A DNA stretch of 64,000 nt from Azospirillum soli (GTDB lineage Bacteria > Pseudomonadota > Alphaproteobacteria > Azospirillales > Azospirillaceae). The translations under genes and the position numbers were made by a program. Shown here piece by piece: positions 26,159 to 33,709 of the stretch (positions are counted from its first letter, which is position 1; each line of letters opens with the position of its first letter). The notes under the pieces were generated by a model. It did no database searches, had not been told where the DNA came from, and saw only the letters and a list, made by a program, of their open reading frames with translations. Location of the stretch: contig NZ_JAGINQ010000003.1 in NCBI RefSeq assembly GCF_017876165.1, positions 186,001 to 250,000 on the forward strand. The letters run 5' to 3'.

Positions 26159-26848
26159 ATGTCCAGCGCCGACCAGAACCACACCATTCGACAGCTCCTG
26201 GCGGGCATCAAGGGATTTCGCGCCCGCTATTACGAGCGCCGCCCCGACAGCATGCGCCAGCTGGTGACCGAGGGGCAGCATCCGGACGTGCTGATGATCG
26301 GCTGCTCGGACAGCCGCGTCGATCCCGCGCTGCTGACCCAGGCCGAGCCGGGCGAGCTGTTCGTCGTGCGCAACGTCGCCAACCTCGTCCCGCCCTACCA
26401 GCCGGACGGCAGCTACCACGGCACCTCGGCGGCCATCGAATACGCCGTGCGCGTGCTGAAGGTCGGGCACATCATCGTGCTGGGCCACGCCCATTGCGGC
26501 GGCATCCAGGGGCTGATCCGCCTGCGCTCGGGCGCGCCGGACCAGAACGACTTCGTGTCGCCCTGGGTGTCCATAGCCAGCGCGGCCTGCGATCCCTACA
26601 TCACCCCCTCCGACGCCGGCACGGACGAGGAACGCCGCAAGGCCGACCTGGAGCGCCTCCAGCAATTTCCCGACATGGTCGAGCGCGCGGCCATCCGCAC
26701 CTCCGTCGAAAACCTGCTGACCTTCCCCTTCGTCCGCGAACGGGTCGAGGACGGCACCCTGGAAATCCACGGCTGGTGGTTCGACCTGGACAGCGGCGAC
26801 CTGTGGGCCATCGACATGCAGAGCAAGATTTTCCTGCCCGTCGAATGA
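26159..26848 (+). CDS. Beta-class carbonic anhydrase
   Basis: This enzyme interconverts CO2 and bicarbonate, with zinc bound by C49, H110 and C113. The motifs are intact: CSDSRVDP, holding the Cys and the Asp-Arg pair, and GHAHCGGI. At 229 residues it is a normal cytoplasmic beta-class enzyme with no signal peptide. The region between ubiX and this gene is 76 bases. Members of the class provide bicarbonate for carboxylation or for growth at low CO2. There is no sign of transfer or damage. Confidence 0.95.
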   Translation: MSSADQNHTIRQLLAGIKGFRARYYERRPDSMRQLVTEGQHPDVLMIGCSDSRVDPALLTQAEPGELFVVRNVANLVPPYQPDGSYHGTSAAIEYAVRVLKVGHIIVLGHAHCGGIQGLIRLRSGAPDQNDFVSPWVSIASAACDPYITPSDAGTDEERRKADLERLQQFPDMVERAAIRTSVENLLTFPFVRERVEDGTLEIHGWWFDLDSGDLWAIDMQSKIFLPVE

Positions 26849-26941
26849 CGTCCCTGTAAACAGAACGGGAATTCGAAGCGCCCCTTCGCTGTTGGGGAGA
26901 CGAATGGACGTGTCCACGTCTCTCAACGGAGGAAGCTTCTC

Positions 26942-27202
26942 ATGAAAGGTGCGTTTCGATTTGCCGTCGTGCTGGCGGTTCCGCTTGCGCTGGCAGCCTG
27001 CAACGAGACCAGCAACGGCGGTGGTGGTGGCCTGTTCGGCAGCAGCGGCGGCGGCCTGTTCGGTTCCGGCAGCGCCGATGGCCCGTACGCCCGCAACGGC
27101 CGTTGCGACGATGCCCGCTACAACACCTCGAACGGCGGCCGCGCCGAAAAGGGCACCGACGAGTACGACTGCTCGCGCTACGGCAACGGGCTGAAGCGCT
27201 GA
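26942..27202 (+). CDS. Small glycine-rich putative lipoprotein
   Basis: An 86-residue protein with a lipoprotein signal peptide: a hydrophobic stretch ending in the lipobox LAAC at residue 20. The mature part has two GGGLFGS repeats, then a region with two cysteines (RCDDARYNTSN and YDCSRYGNG). GGAGGAAGC lies about eight bases before the ATG. I recognise no family. Amount of glycine and serine suggests a flexible tether to the outer membrane. Another frame overlaps it but lacks such features. Confidence 0.65.
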   Translation: MKGAFRFAVVLAVPLALAACNETSNGGGGGLFGSSGGGLFGSGSADGPYARNGRCDDARYNTSNGGRAEKGTDEYDCSRYGNGLKR

Positions 27203-27510
27203 GGCATCGTTGGGCCGCGCGTCCGTCGCGGCCCAACACCTTTACCCTCCCCGCCGCCTCTGCCCAACCGCTGGCGCGGGGGCAACCGGGCGGCCCTGTG
27301 ATATCGTCGCCATGCCCAAGCCGGGCGGTGGACGAAAACGTTTTCAGGTCGATAGGATGACGACCGCGCGCCGGCCCTCGGCGCTTGTGGACCGCGAGCT
27401 TTGCGGGTGGTGCACCCCTCCCACGCGAACCTCCGGTTTGCATTTCGCATATGCAGCAATTATTCTCCGCCGCGATCATCGAGCAACGGGTGAAGAGCAG
27501 CCTTTCGGCC

Positions 27511-27906
27511 ATGACCGACCGCTTTCAATATGGCGCACGGGCTCTGATGTGCGCGCTCCTTCCGGTGTTCCTCGCCGCCGGCCCGGCCGCCGCCAATGAA
27601 AAGGGCGCTGGCGGCGGTGGCTGCCCCTGGATTCAGGACGTGACGCTCGATGTCGGCGGCAAGACGCTGACCGTCGGGCAGGGATTCTTCACCAGCACCG
27701 GCGAACCGCTGGAGCAGGACGGCTATCACGTCTACCCGCTGGTCAATCAGTTGAAGCTGCGCATCGTCGGTCCGCACGGCGAGGAATGGGAAGCCGGACT
27801 GACCCGCCTGACCGGCGGCAAGCGCTGCAACGCCTTCTACGTCGGCAAGCCGGTCCAGGTCTCCGATTCGGAAAATGACGGTCGCGGGCTGATCCTGACG
27901 CGCTAA
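27511..27906 (+). CDS. Hypothetical exported protein
   Basis: A 131-residue protein with a Sec signal peptide (ALMCALLPVFLAAGPAAAN). The mature part has CPWIQDVTLDVGGKTLTVGQGF and ends GGKRCNAFYVGKPVQVSDSENDGRGLILT, so two cysteines could form a disulfide. No family recognised. The frame stays open to 27385, with other starts at 27385 and 27451; I chose 27511 because it places the signal peptide near the N-terminus, though no strong ribosome-binding site is seen. The 308 bases upstream hold no other gene that I can support. Confidence 0.55.
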   Translation: MTDRFQYGARALMCALLPVFLAAGPAAANEKGAGGGGCPWIQDVTLDVGGKTLTVGQGFFTSTGEPLEQDGYHVYPLVNQLKLRIVGPHGEEWEAGLTRLTGGKRCNAFYVGKPVQVSDSENDGRGLILTR

Positions 27907-27913
27907 AGCGCCC

Positions 27914-28993
27914 TCAATCGTACAGCTTCGCCATCAGGATGTGGTCGGCGAGGTGGCCGTCGATCAGGGTGTGGCGGCGAGCGAGCGCTTCCCGCCGGAA
28001 GCCGCAGCGGTCGTAGAAGCGCAGGGCGCGGGCGTTGTGCCCGTAGACCCAGAGCGCCAACCGGTGCAGCCGGCGCGCCTGGACCCAGTCCTCGGCAGCC
28101 GCCATCAGGCGGAAGCCGATGCCGCTCTGCCAGTACTCCCGACGCACGGCGATGCCGAGTCCCGCCTCGTGCGCGGAGCGGGAATAGACTCCGGTCCACA
28201 GCGACAGCGTCCCGGCGATGCCCCCGTCCACCAGGGCCAGCAGGGTCGCCGTCCGGTCGCCGGCCCGCTGTTCGGCCAGGAAGCGGCGGGCGGCCGGCAC
28301 GTCGGGCAGCGACTCGGCGGCGGTGCGCAGGAGGAATGGCGATTCGGCGCGAACGGCCCAGTCGAAGGCGAGATAGTCGGCGGCGTCGTCCGGCCTGGCC
28401 TCGCGGATCACCAACCCGTTGAGCCGGGCGGGCGGCAGCGCGTCGAGCATCAGGCTCGGCCAGTCGGGGATGTCGTGCCCGCCGATGAGCTTTCCCATCA
28501 GCCACTCGTTCCGCCACGCGCCGTTCACGCGCAGGGCGTCGCGCATCAGCCCCTCGTCGATGAAGCCGAGCCGATGGTAGAGCGCGTGGGCGCGCGTGTT
28601 GGTCTCATCGACGGTCAGTTCCAGCCGGTGGGCGCCGATCCGCCGCGCCCAGTCCTCGGCCGTCTCGAACAGGCGCGTGCCAATGCCGCGCCCGTTCCAT
28701 TCCCGCCGCACGCCGGCCGCGACGGTCACCACGCCCCGGTTGCGGCGGTAGCGCCCGCCATGGGCGCCGATGTAGCCGATCAGGGTGCCGGCGACCTCCG
28801 CCACGAAGATGGTGCTGTTGCCGCGCGCCTGGAGGCCGGCGAGGTCGCGCGACCAGGTCGGCGGCTCGCCGGGCTTGCGCGGCATGAAGTCGGTTTCCGC
28901 ATCCACGCGCGCGACGAGGGCAAGAAGATCCGGAAGCTCCTCGGGCCGGGCCTCGCGGATGATCGCATCCTGATTTTTTTGTGCATCGCTCAT
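27914..28993 (-). CDS. Protein with two tandem GNAT acetyltransferase domains
   Basis: A 359-residue cytoplasmic protein with two GNAT domains. The first (residues about 12-170) has VAAGVRREWNGRGIGTRLFETA, whose RGIGT is the acetyl-CoA loop, followed by LTVDETNTRAHALYHRLGF. The second (about 192-357) has IAVRREYWQSGIGFRLMAAA and ALWVYGHNARALRFYDRCGF. The two resemble each other, suggesting duplication and fusion. In the second domain the acetyl-CoA loop is QSGIGF, still plausible. The substrate is unknown. It is divergent from the next acetyltransferase gene. Confidence 0.85.
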   Translation of the reverse strand: MSDAQKNQDAIIREARPEELPDLLALVARVDAETDFMPRKPGEPPTWSRDLAGLQARGNSTIFVAEVAGTLIGYIGAHGGRYRRNRGVVTVAAGVRREWNGRGIGTRLFETAEDWARRIGAHRLELTVDETNTRAHALYHRLGFIDEGLMRDALRVNGAWRNEWLMGKLIGGHDIPDWPSLMLDALPPARLNGLVIREARPDDAADYLAFDWAVRAESPFLLRTAAESLPDVPAARRFLAEQRAGDRTATLLALVDGGIAGTLSLWTGVYSRSAHEAGLGIAVRREYWQSGIGFRLMAAAEDWVQARRLHRLALWVYGHNARALRFYDRCGFRREALARRHTLIDGHLADHILMAKLYD

Positions 28994-29090
28994 GGTGCAC
29001 AGCCTATGCGTGCGCCATTCATTAGGGAAGGGCGTTGTGACCGTGTGGACGTGCGTTTATCGTCGCGGCTCCGTTCATTCTGGAGCCGAC

Positions 29091-29585
29091 ATGCCCACCG
29101 TGACCATTCGCCCGGCCGTCGAGGCCGATTGCGCCACCATTCTGCGCTTCGTCAAGGAACTCGCCGCATTCGAGCGCGAACCGGACGCCGTCAAGGCGAC
29201 GGAAGAGGACTTCCGCCGCGACGGCTGGGGTGAGCGCCCGGTGTTCGAGGCGCTGATCGCCGAGCTGGACGGCGCTCCGGTCGGCTTCGCGCTGTGCTTC
29301 CGCAACTACTCCACCTGGGAGGGGCGGGCCGGCATCTTCGTGGAGGATCTGTACGTGACGCCCGAGGCGCGCCGTTACGGCGTCGGGCGCAAACTGTTGA
29401 CCGCCGTCGCCAAGCGCGCGGTCGAGCAGGGCTGCCGGCGCGTGGATTTGAGCGTTCTGAACTGGAACCCGGCGCGCGACTTCTACCACCGCATCGGCTT
29501 CCATCACATGGAGGAGTGGCTTCCCTACCGCCTCACCGGGGAGGCGCTGGCCGCGCTCGCCGCCCAGGCCGAGGCCGAGGGCTGA
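29091..29585 (+). CDS. GNAT acetyltransferase, diamine N-acetyltransferase-like
   Basis: A 164-residue single-domain GNAT enzyme starting at MPTVTIRPAVEADC; the longer upstream frame is not supported. FVEDLYVTPEARRYGVGRKLLTAV is motif A with the acetyl-CoA loop RRYGVG, and LSVLNWNPARDFYHRIGF is motif B. The order GFALCFRNYSTWEGRAGIFVEDLYV closely matches spermidine/spermine N1-acetyltransferase-like proteins (SAT1 type), so a polyamine or thialysine substrate is a fair guess. A hairpin terminator follows the stop. Confidence 0.85.
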   Translation: MPTVTIRPAVEADCATILRFVKELAAFEREPDAVKATEEDFRRDGWGERPVFEALIAELDGAPVGFALCFRNYSTWEGRAGIFVEDLYVTPEARRYGVGRKLLTAVAKRAVEQGCRRVDLSVLNWNPARDFYHRIGFHHMEEWLPYRLTGEALAALAAQAEAEG

Positions 29586-29586
29586 C

Positions 29587-29623
29587 AAGCCCCTTACCCC
29601 TTGGCGAAGGAGAAGGGGCTTTC
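29587..29623. terminator. Hairpin terminator between convergent genes
   Basis: AAGCCCCTT and AAGGGGCTT form a nine-base stem around a 17-base loop, followed by a short T stretch. It lies immediately after the GNAT gene and before the end of the convergent small gene. Confidence 0.7.
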
Positions 29624-29632
29624 CCTTCTCCC

Positions 29633-29848
29633 TCACGCCGCCTTGCTGAGAGCCGCGGAGCTGAGCAGGTCCAGGTAGCCCGCGCGCTCTTCGCGCAGCG
29701 TGGCGAGCAGGTCGAGCAGGCTCTCGCGGGTGAAGGTATCGCGCTGGCCGTCGATCTTGTCCTGCGTCAGGCGGATGAAATCATCAACCAAGTCGATGTG
29801 AACGCGAGAGGAAGTGGTAATCTTTTCGGCGGTGGCGGAAGCGATCAT
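29633..29848 (-). CDS. Small hypothetical protein
   Basis: A 71-residue predicted helical protein with MIASATAEKITTSSRV at its start, then LVDDFIRLTQDKIDGQRDTF and LLDLLATLREERAGYLDLL. AGGAG about nine bases before the ATG, together with an A/T-richer upstream region, argues that it is real. I recognise no family. The 160 bases upstream (29849-30009) are unusually A/T-rich for this genome and probably hold its promoter; no other gene is seen there. Confidence 0.55.
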   Translation of the reverse strand: MIASATAEKITTSSRVHIDLVDDFIRLTQDKIDGQRDTFTRESLLDLLATLREERAGYLDLLSSAALSKAA

Positions 29849-30009
29849 TTTAAAATCTCCTTTGGCACTGTGTGTTCGTGATGGGTCTATTTGGCCATGA
29901 GGCGGTTAACGACTTCCTAACAAGACTATGAGTCAGGGCGTATCTTGAGGGGTACTACTACGACCCGGAAATGGCCGGGAAGACTATTCCTTGGGATTAC
30001 TCCCCGCTG

Positions 30010-30432
30010 TCATAAGCCGAACTGGGTTGGGCTGAGATTCAAGGATTCACAAAGCTTTCGCGCCATCGCCGCTTGCGCGGGCGATAGGCCGCCATTCCCG
30101 TCGGCGGCGTCGCGGCAGGTCTCCATGGTGCGTTTCGCGGCGTTAACGTCGCCCTTGACCTGACGGAGTAGCCCCATCGCATCGGCCTCGCCGGCGGTCG
30201 GGTCGTCCTGTATGTGGCGGGTGTGGCCGTCGAAGGCGCGGGCCGCCTCGTCCAGCGTGTCCGGCGGCAGGTTGGCGGCGCTGAGAAGGGCGCGCAGGCG
30301 TTCCCGCACGGTACCGGGGTCCGCGTCCTCGACGGTGGCGAGAAGGGCGCAGCCGGCCGCGACCGCCTGCGCCTCGTCCTCGTTCGGGCCAATGTTCGAA
30401 GCTGTGTTCGGAGTGTCGTCGATGTTTGCCAT
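30010..30432 (-). CDS. Hypothetical protein, weakly TerB-like
   Basis: A 140-residue soluble, mostly helical protein. The middle is AAGCALLATVEDADPGTVRERLRALL and the end is DGNGGLSPAQAAMARKLCESLNL, whose spacing recalls the acidic-loop-plus-helix repeat of TerB-like proteins. That likeness is faint and is my inference. There is no signal peptide. It lies 40 bases downstream of the next minus-strand gene and could share its transcript. Confidence 0.5.
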   Translation of the reverse strand: MANIDDTPNTASNIGPNEDEAQAVAAGCALLATVEDADPGTVRERLRALLSAANLPPDTLDEAARAFDGHTRHIQDDPTAGEADAMGLLRQVKGDVNAAKRTMETCRDAADGNGGLSPAQAAMARKLCESLNLSPTQFGL

Positions 30433-30472
30433 GCCGCTGACAACGCGCGGCGGGGCGGGTGGTTTCCGCGAT

Positions 30473-30727
30473 TTACGCTGCGTGCAGCATCCGGTCGGCG
30501 GCGTCCGCCCGTTCCAGCGCGCGGGCGACCAGATCGTCGAACAGATCGTCCACGAGGCTCTTCATGCGCACCGGGGCGCCGCCGAGTTGCGGCCCCTCCA
30601 TCAGGAGCGAGCCTTCCTCGCCGGGACCGACGATGCGCCAGCCCTGCGCCTTCATCTCGGTGACGCGCTTTTTGGAAATGAACGCACGCACGTGGTTGGC
30701 ACCGAATTCCGTTGCGAACTCGCCCAT
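30473..30727 (-). CDS. Small hypothetical protein
   Basis: An 84-residue protein starting MGEFATEFGANHVRAF, chosen because GGAGG lies five bases before this ATG; the frame runs further upstream without support. It contains the basic segment ISKKRVTEMKAQGWRIVG and an acidic C-terminal helix (MKSLVDDLFDDLVARALERAD). Family unknown. It is divergent from fumC, whose start is about 190 bases away, and it precedes the TerB-like gene on the same strand. Confidence 0.55.
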   Translation of the reverse strand: MGEFATEFGANHVRAFISKKRVTEMKAQGWRIVGPGEEGSLLMEGPQLGGAPVRMKSLVDDLFDDLVARALERADAADRMLHAA

Positions 30728-30915
30728 TCGATCCTCCAGCGGCCAGAATGCCAGTGGTGGGAATGGTAGCGGAGCACTAAGAACATAACAAGAACAAAAC
30801 GGCCGAGTGCCGACCGATGTCACGTCTGCTGCGCGATCCCCCTTGCCGGAGCGGCCATTCCGGGAAAAATTCTCTGAACGGAACGATGTCCAAACCCGCG
30901 CGAAGGATGGCCGCC

Positions 30916-32316
30916 ATGACCGGGAAAACCGGGGTGCGTAATGAGACCGACAGCTTCGGCCCGCTCGACGTGCCGGCCGACCGCTATTGGGGGGCGCAGA
31001 CCCAGCGGTCGCTGCAGAACTTCCGCATCGGGGGGGAGCGCATGCCGGCCCCGCTGGTGCGCGCGCTGGGCATCCAGAAGAAGGCGGCCGCACTCGCCAA
31101 CATGGCGCTCGGGGTGCTGGACCCGCGCCTGGGCCACGCCATTGTCGAGGCGGCGGAGGAGGTCATCGACGGCACGCTGGCCGACCATTTCCCGCTGGTG
31201 GTCTGGCAAACCGGCTCCGGCACCCAGACGAACATGAACGCCAACGAGGTCATCTCCAACCGCGCCATCGAGAAGCTGGGCGGCGAGATGGGCTCCAAGA
31301 AGCCGGTCCATCCCAACGACCACGTCAACATGGGGCAGTCGTCCAACGACAGCTTCCCCACCGCCATGCACATCGCGGCGGCCGAGCAGATCCATCATGA
31401 GCTGATCCCGGCGCTGGAGCATCTGCACGCCGCGCTGGCCACCAAGGCCGACGCCTTCGCCGACATCGTGAAGATCGGCCGTACCCACCTTCAGGATGCC
31501 ACGCCTCTGACCTTGGGGCAGGAGTTCTCCGGCTACGCCGCGCAGGTGCAGTACGGGATCGAGCGGGTGAAGGCCTCGCTGCCGCAGATCTACCGGTTGG
31601 CGCAGGGCGGCACGGCGGTCGGCACCGGGCTGAACGCCAAAGTGGGCTTCGCCGAGGCCTTCGCCGAGGAGGTGGCCCGCATCACCGGGTTGCCCTTCGT
31701 CACGGCTGAGAACAAGTTCGAGGCGCTGGCGACCCACGACGCTCTGGTGGACGCGCACGGCAGCCTGAACACGCTGGCCGTCTCGCTGATGAAGATCGCC
31801 AACGACATCCGGCTGCTGGGCTCCGGCCCGCGCTGCGGCATCGGAGAGATTATGCTGCCGGAGAACGAGCCCGGCTCCTCCATCATGCCCGGCAAGGTCA
31901 ACCCGACCCAGTCGGAGGCGATGACCATGGTCTGCGCCCAGGTGATGGGCAACCACACCACCGTCACCGTGGCGGGCGCCACCGGCCATTTCGAACTGAA
32001 CGTGTTCAAGCCGGTGATCGCCTACAACGTGCTGCAATCGATCCGGCTGCTGGCCGACGCGGCGGTCAGCTTCACCGACAACGCCGTCGTCGGCATCGAG
32101 GCCAACCGCGAACGGATCACGCAGCTGCTGAACGAGAGCCTGATGCTGGTCACCGCGCTGAACCCGCACATCGGTTACGACAACGCCGCCAAGATCGCCA
32201 AGACGGCGCATAAGGAAGGCACGACGCTGAAGCAGGCGGGCGTCGCGCTGGGCCTGCTGACCGAGGAGCAGTTCGACCAGTGGGTCAAGCCGGAGACGAT
32301 GGTGAAGCCGCGGTGA
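30916..32316 (+). CDS. fumC: Class II fumarate hydratase
   Basis: FumC interconverts fumarate and malate in the TCA cycle without an iron-sulfur cluster. The 466-residue protein starts at [15 protein letters not shown], with AAGGA nine bases before the ATG; earlier in-frame ATGs would add an unconserved tail. It has the typical [19 protein letters not shown] start, [14 protein letters not shown], and the superfamily signature [13 protein letters not shown] with the catalytic serine loop. The length is normal for the family. A ribbon-helix-helix gene follows 31 bases downstream. Confidence 0.96.
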   Translation: MTGKTGVRNETDSFGPLDVPADRYWGAQTQRSLQNFRIGGERMPAPLVRALGIQKKAAALANMALGVLDPRLGHAIVEAAEEVIDGTLADHFPLVVWQTGSGTQTNMNANEVISNRAIEKLGGEMGSKKPVHPNDHVNMGQSSNDSFPTAMHIAAAEQIHHELIPALEHLHAALATKADAFADIVKIGRTHLQDATPLTLGQEFSGYAAQVQYGIERVKASLPQIYRLAQGGTAVGTGLNAKVGFAEAFAEEVARITGLPFVTAENKFEALATHDALVDAHGSLNTLAVSLMKIANDIRLLGSGPRCGIGEIMLPENEPGSSIMPGKVNPTQSEAMTMVCAQVMGNHTTVTVAGATGHFELNVFKPVIAYNVLQSIRLLADAAVSFTDNAVVGIEANRERITQLLNESLMLVTALNPHIGYDNAAKIAKTAHKEGTTLKQAGVALGLLTEEQFDQWVKPETMVKPR

Positions 32317-32347
32317 GGGGTAGGATGGACAAGCGGAGCGTGCGCCC

Positions 32348-32551
32348 GTGAAGAAACGCTCCGTCCTTATCGCCGGGCATCCGACCAGCGTGTCGCTGGA
32401 GGAGGAGTTCTGGGAGGCGCTGAAGGGTGTCGCGCAGGCGCGCGGCAGTTCGGTCAACGCGCTGATCGAGGAGATCGACCAGACGCGTGCCGGCAACCTG
32501 TCCAGCGCCATCCGGGTCTTCGTGCTGAACGCGGTGCGGGGGCAGGCGTGA
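32348..32551 (+). CDS. Ribbon-helix-helix domain protein
   Basis: A 67-residue protein of the RHH_4 type (PF13467-like): KKRSVLIAGHPTSVSLEEEFWEAL gives the beta strand and first helix, and SSVNALIEEID the second helix. Ribbon-helix-helix proteins are DNA-binding dimers. The family often follows fumC in alphaproteobacteria, as I recall, but its targets are not established. It shares direction and close spacing with fumC and is probably co-transcribed. Confidence 0.8.
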   Translation: MKKRSVLIAGHPTSVSLEEEFWEALKGVAQARGSSVNALIEEIDQTRAGNLSSAIRVFVLNAVRGQA

Positions 32552-32654
32552 TCCTCCGCCCACGATCCTATGCCCGTTCAATCTCTGTTCGTGGACAGGC
32601 TGGGGCGGGCAAGAGTACAGGTGAGTCCTCCGACACCCGCCCGAGTCTCCGCCC

Positions 32655-33377
32655 GTGCCGCCCGACATCACGACCATCGACGCCATTGCCTTCGCCTGGT
32701 TCCTGGCGAGCTGGATCGGGTTCACGATCACCCAGGACCACCTGTTGAAGGGGCGGGTCTTCGTCAACCATCACCTGAAGATGTTGCGGCGCGAGTGGAT
32801 GGACCGGATGCTCCAGCGCGACAACCGCATCATGGATTCGCAGCTGGTCGGCCACACCATGAACAGCTGCACCTTCTTCGCCTCGACGACCATGCTCGTG
32901 CTGGCCGGTCTGCTGGGCTCCTTCGGCGCCATTGAGCACGCGCACGAGATCGTCGGCAGCCTGGCGGTGACGGTCAAAACGTCGCGGGAGTTCTTCGAGA
33001 TGAAGATGCTGCTGCTCGTGGCGATCTTCACCTTCGGCTTCTTCAAGTTCACCTGGGCGCTGCGCCAGTACAATTACTGCTGCGCGCTGATCGGTTCGGC
33101 CCCGCTGCCGCCGGTGCCGGAGAAGGAACGGCACGTCATGGCGGGCCACATCGCCGAGGCGATGACCCTGGCCGTCACCGCACTGAACGGCGGTTTGCGC
33201 GCCTATTACTTCGCGTTGGCGGCGCTGGCCTGGTTGATCAACCCGTGGGCCTTCATGCTGGCGAGCACCGGCGTGATCGTCGTGCTCACCCGCCGCCAGG
33301 GCTTTTCCCCGACGGAGAAGGTCATCCGGTTGCAGGCGGAGCTGCTTGAGCACGGTTCGAAACAAGCTCGTGATTGA
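32655..33377 (+). CDS. DUF599 family membrane protein
   Basis: A 240-residue protein with four predicted membrane helices: IDAIAFAWFLASWIGFT, STTMLVLAGLLGSFG, MLLLVAIFTFGFFKFTWAL and YFALAALAWLINPWAFML. The core MDRMLQRDNRIMDSQLVGHTMNSCTFFASTTMLVL and the FKFTWALRQYNYC segment are typical of DUF599, whose function is unknown. It starts with GTG at 32655. It lies about 100 bases after the RHH gene on the same strand. Confidence 0.85.
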   Translation: MPPDITTIDAIAFAWFLASWIGFTITQDHLLKGRVFVNHHLKMLRREWMDRMLQRDNRIMDSQLVGHTMNSCTFFASTTMLVLAGLLGSFGAIEHAHEIVGSLAVTVKTSREFFEMKMLLLVAIFTFGFFKFTWALRQYNYCCALIGSAPLPPVPEKERHVMAGHIAEAMTLAVTALNGGLRAYYFALAALAWLINPWAFMLASTGVIVVLTRRQGFSPTEKVIRLQAELLEHGSKQARD

Positions 33378-33510
33378 TTTCCCGAAAATTACGCCAAAAA
33401 CCGCTAGGTCTGCGACCATATTGCTACTTCGCCGCGCGACGAATTAATGCTTTGGTCATGCCCGCACAAATCGCGTGCAGCGCAGCAATGCACGGTTGGG
33501 GAGCTTGGCC

Positions 33511-33684
33511 ATGGATATCGACACCGCCGTTTCCGTCCTGAACGAGTTGGACGAAGCCGAACGCCTGTTGGGCGAAATTCGGGTGCACGGTGGCGTCGGC
33601 GCCTGCCGGGAGGCCATGAACCGCTATCGGGAACTGTTGAACGAGGCGCGGCTGCACCTGGACAACGCCCACGCAATGGCGTGA
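33511..33684 (+). CDS. Small hypothetical helical protein
   Basis: A 57-residue protein (MDIDTAVSVLNELDEAERLLGE...) predicted to be two helices. The ATG at 33511 has GGGGAG about nine bases upstream; the reading frame extends 12 codons further without support. It is separated from the DUF599 gene by about 130 bases with A/T-rich patches that may hold a promoter. I recognise no family. Confidence 0.5.
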   Translation: MDIDTAVSVLNELDEAERLLGEIRVHGGVGACREAMNRYRELLNEARLHLDNAHAMA

Positions 33685-33709
33685 GGCAAGCGGGCCGAAG
33701 CGGCACGCG

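Noticed and set aside
27203..27510. Small genes in the gap between the two exported-protein genes
   Set aside because: Frames in this 308-base stretch lack ribosome-binding sites and overlap each other; only the downstream exported protein has convincing features.
28992..29090. Longer N-terminus for the SAT1-like acetyltransferase
   Set aside because: The added 33 residues do not look like a GNAT start, and MPTVTIRPAVEADC fits the family start exactly.
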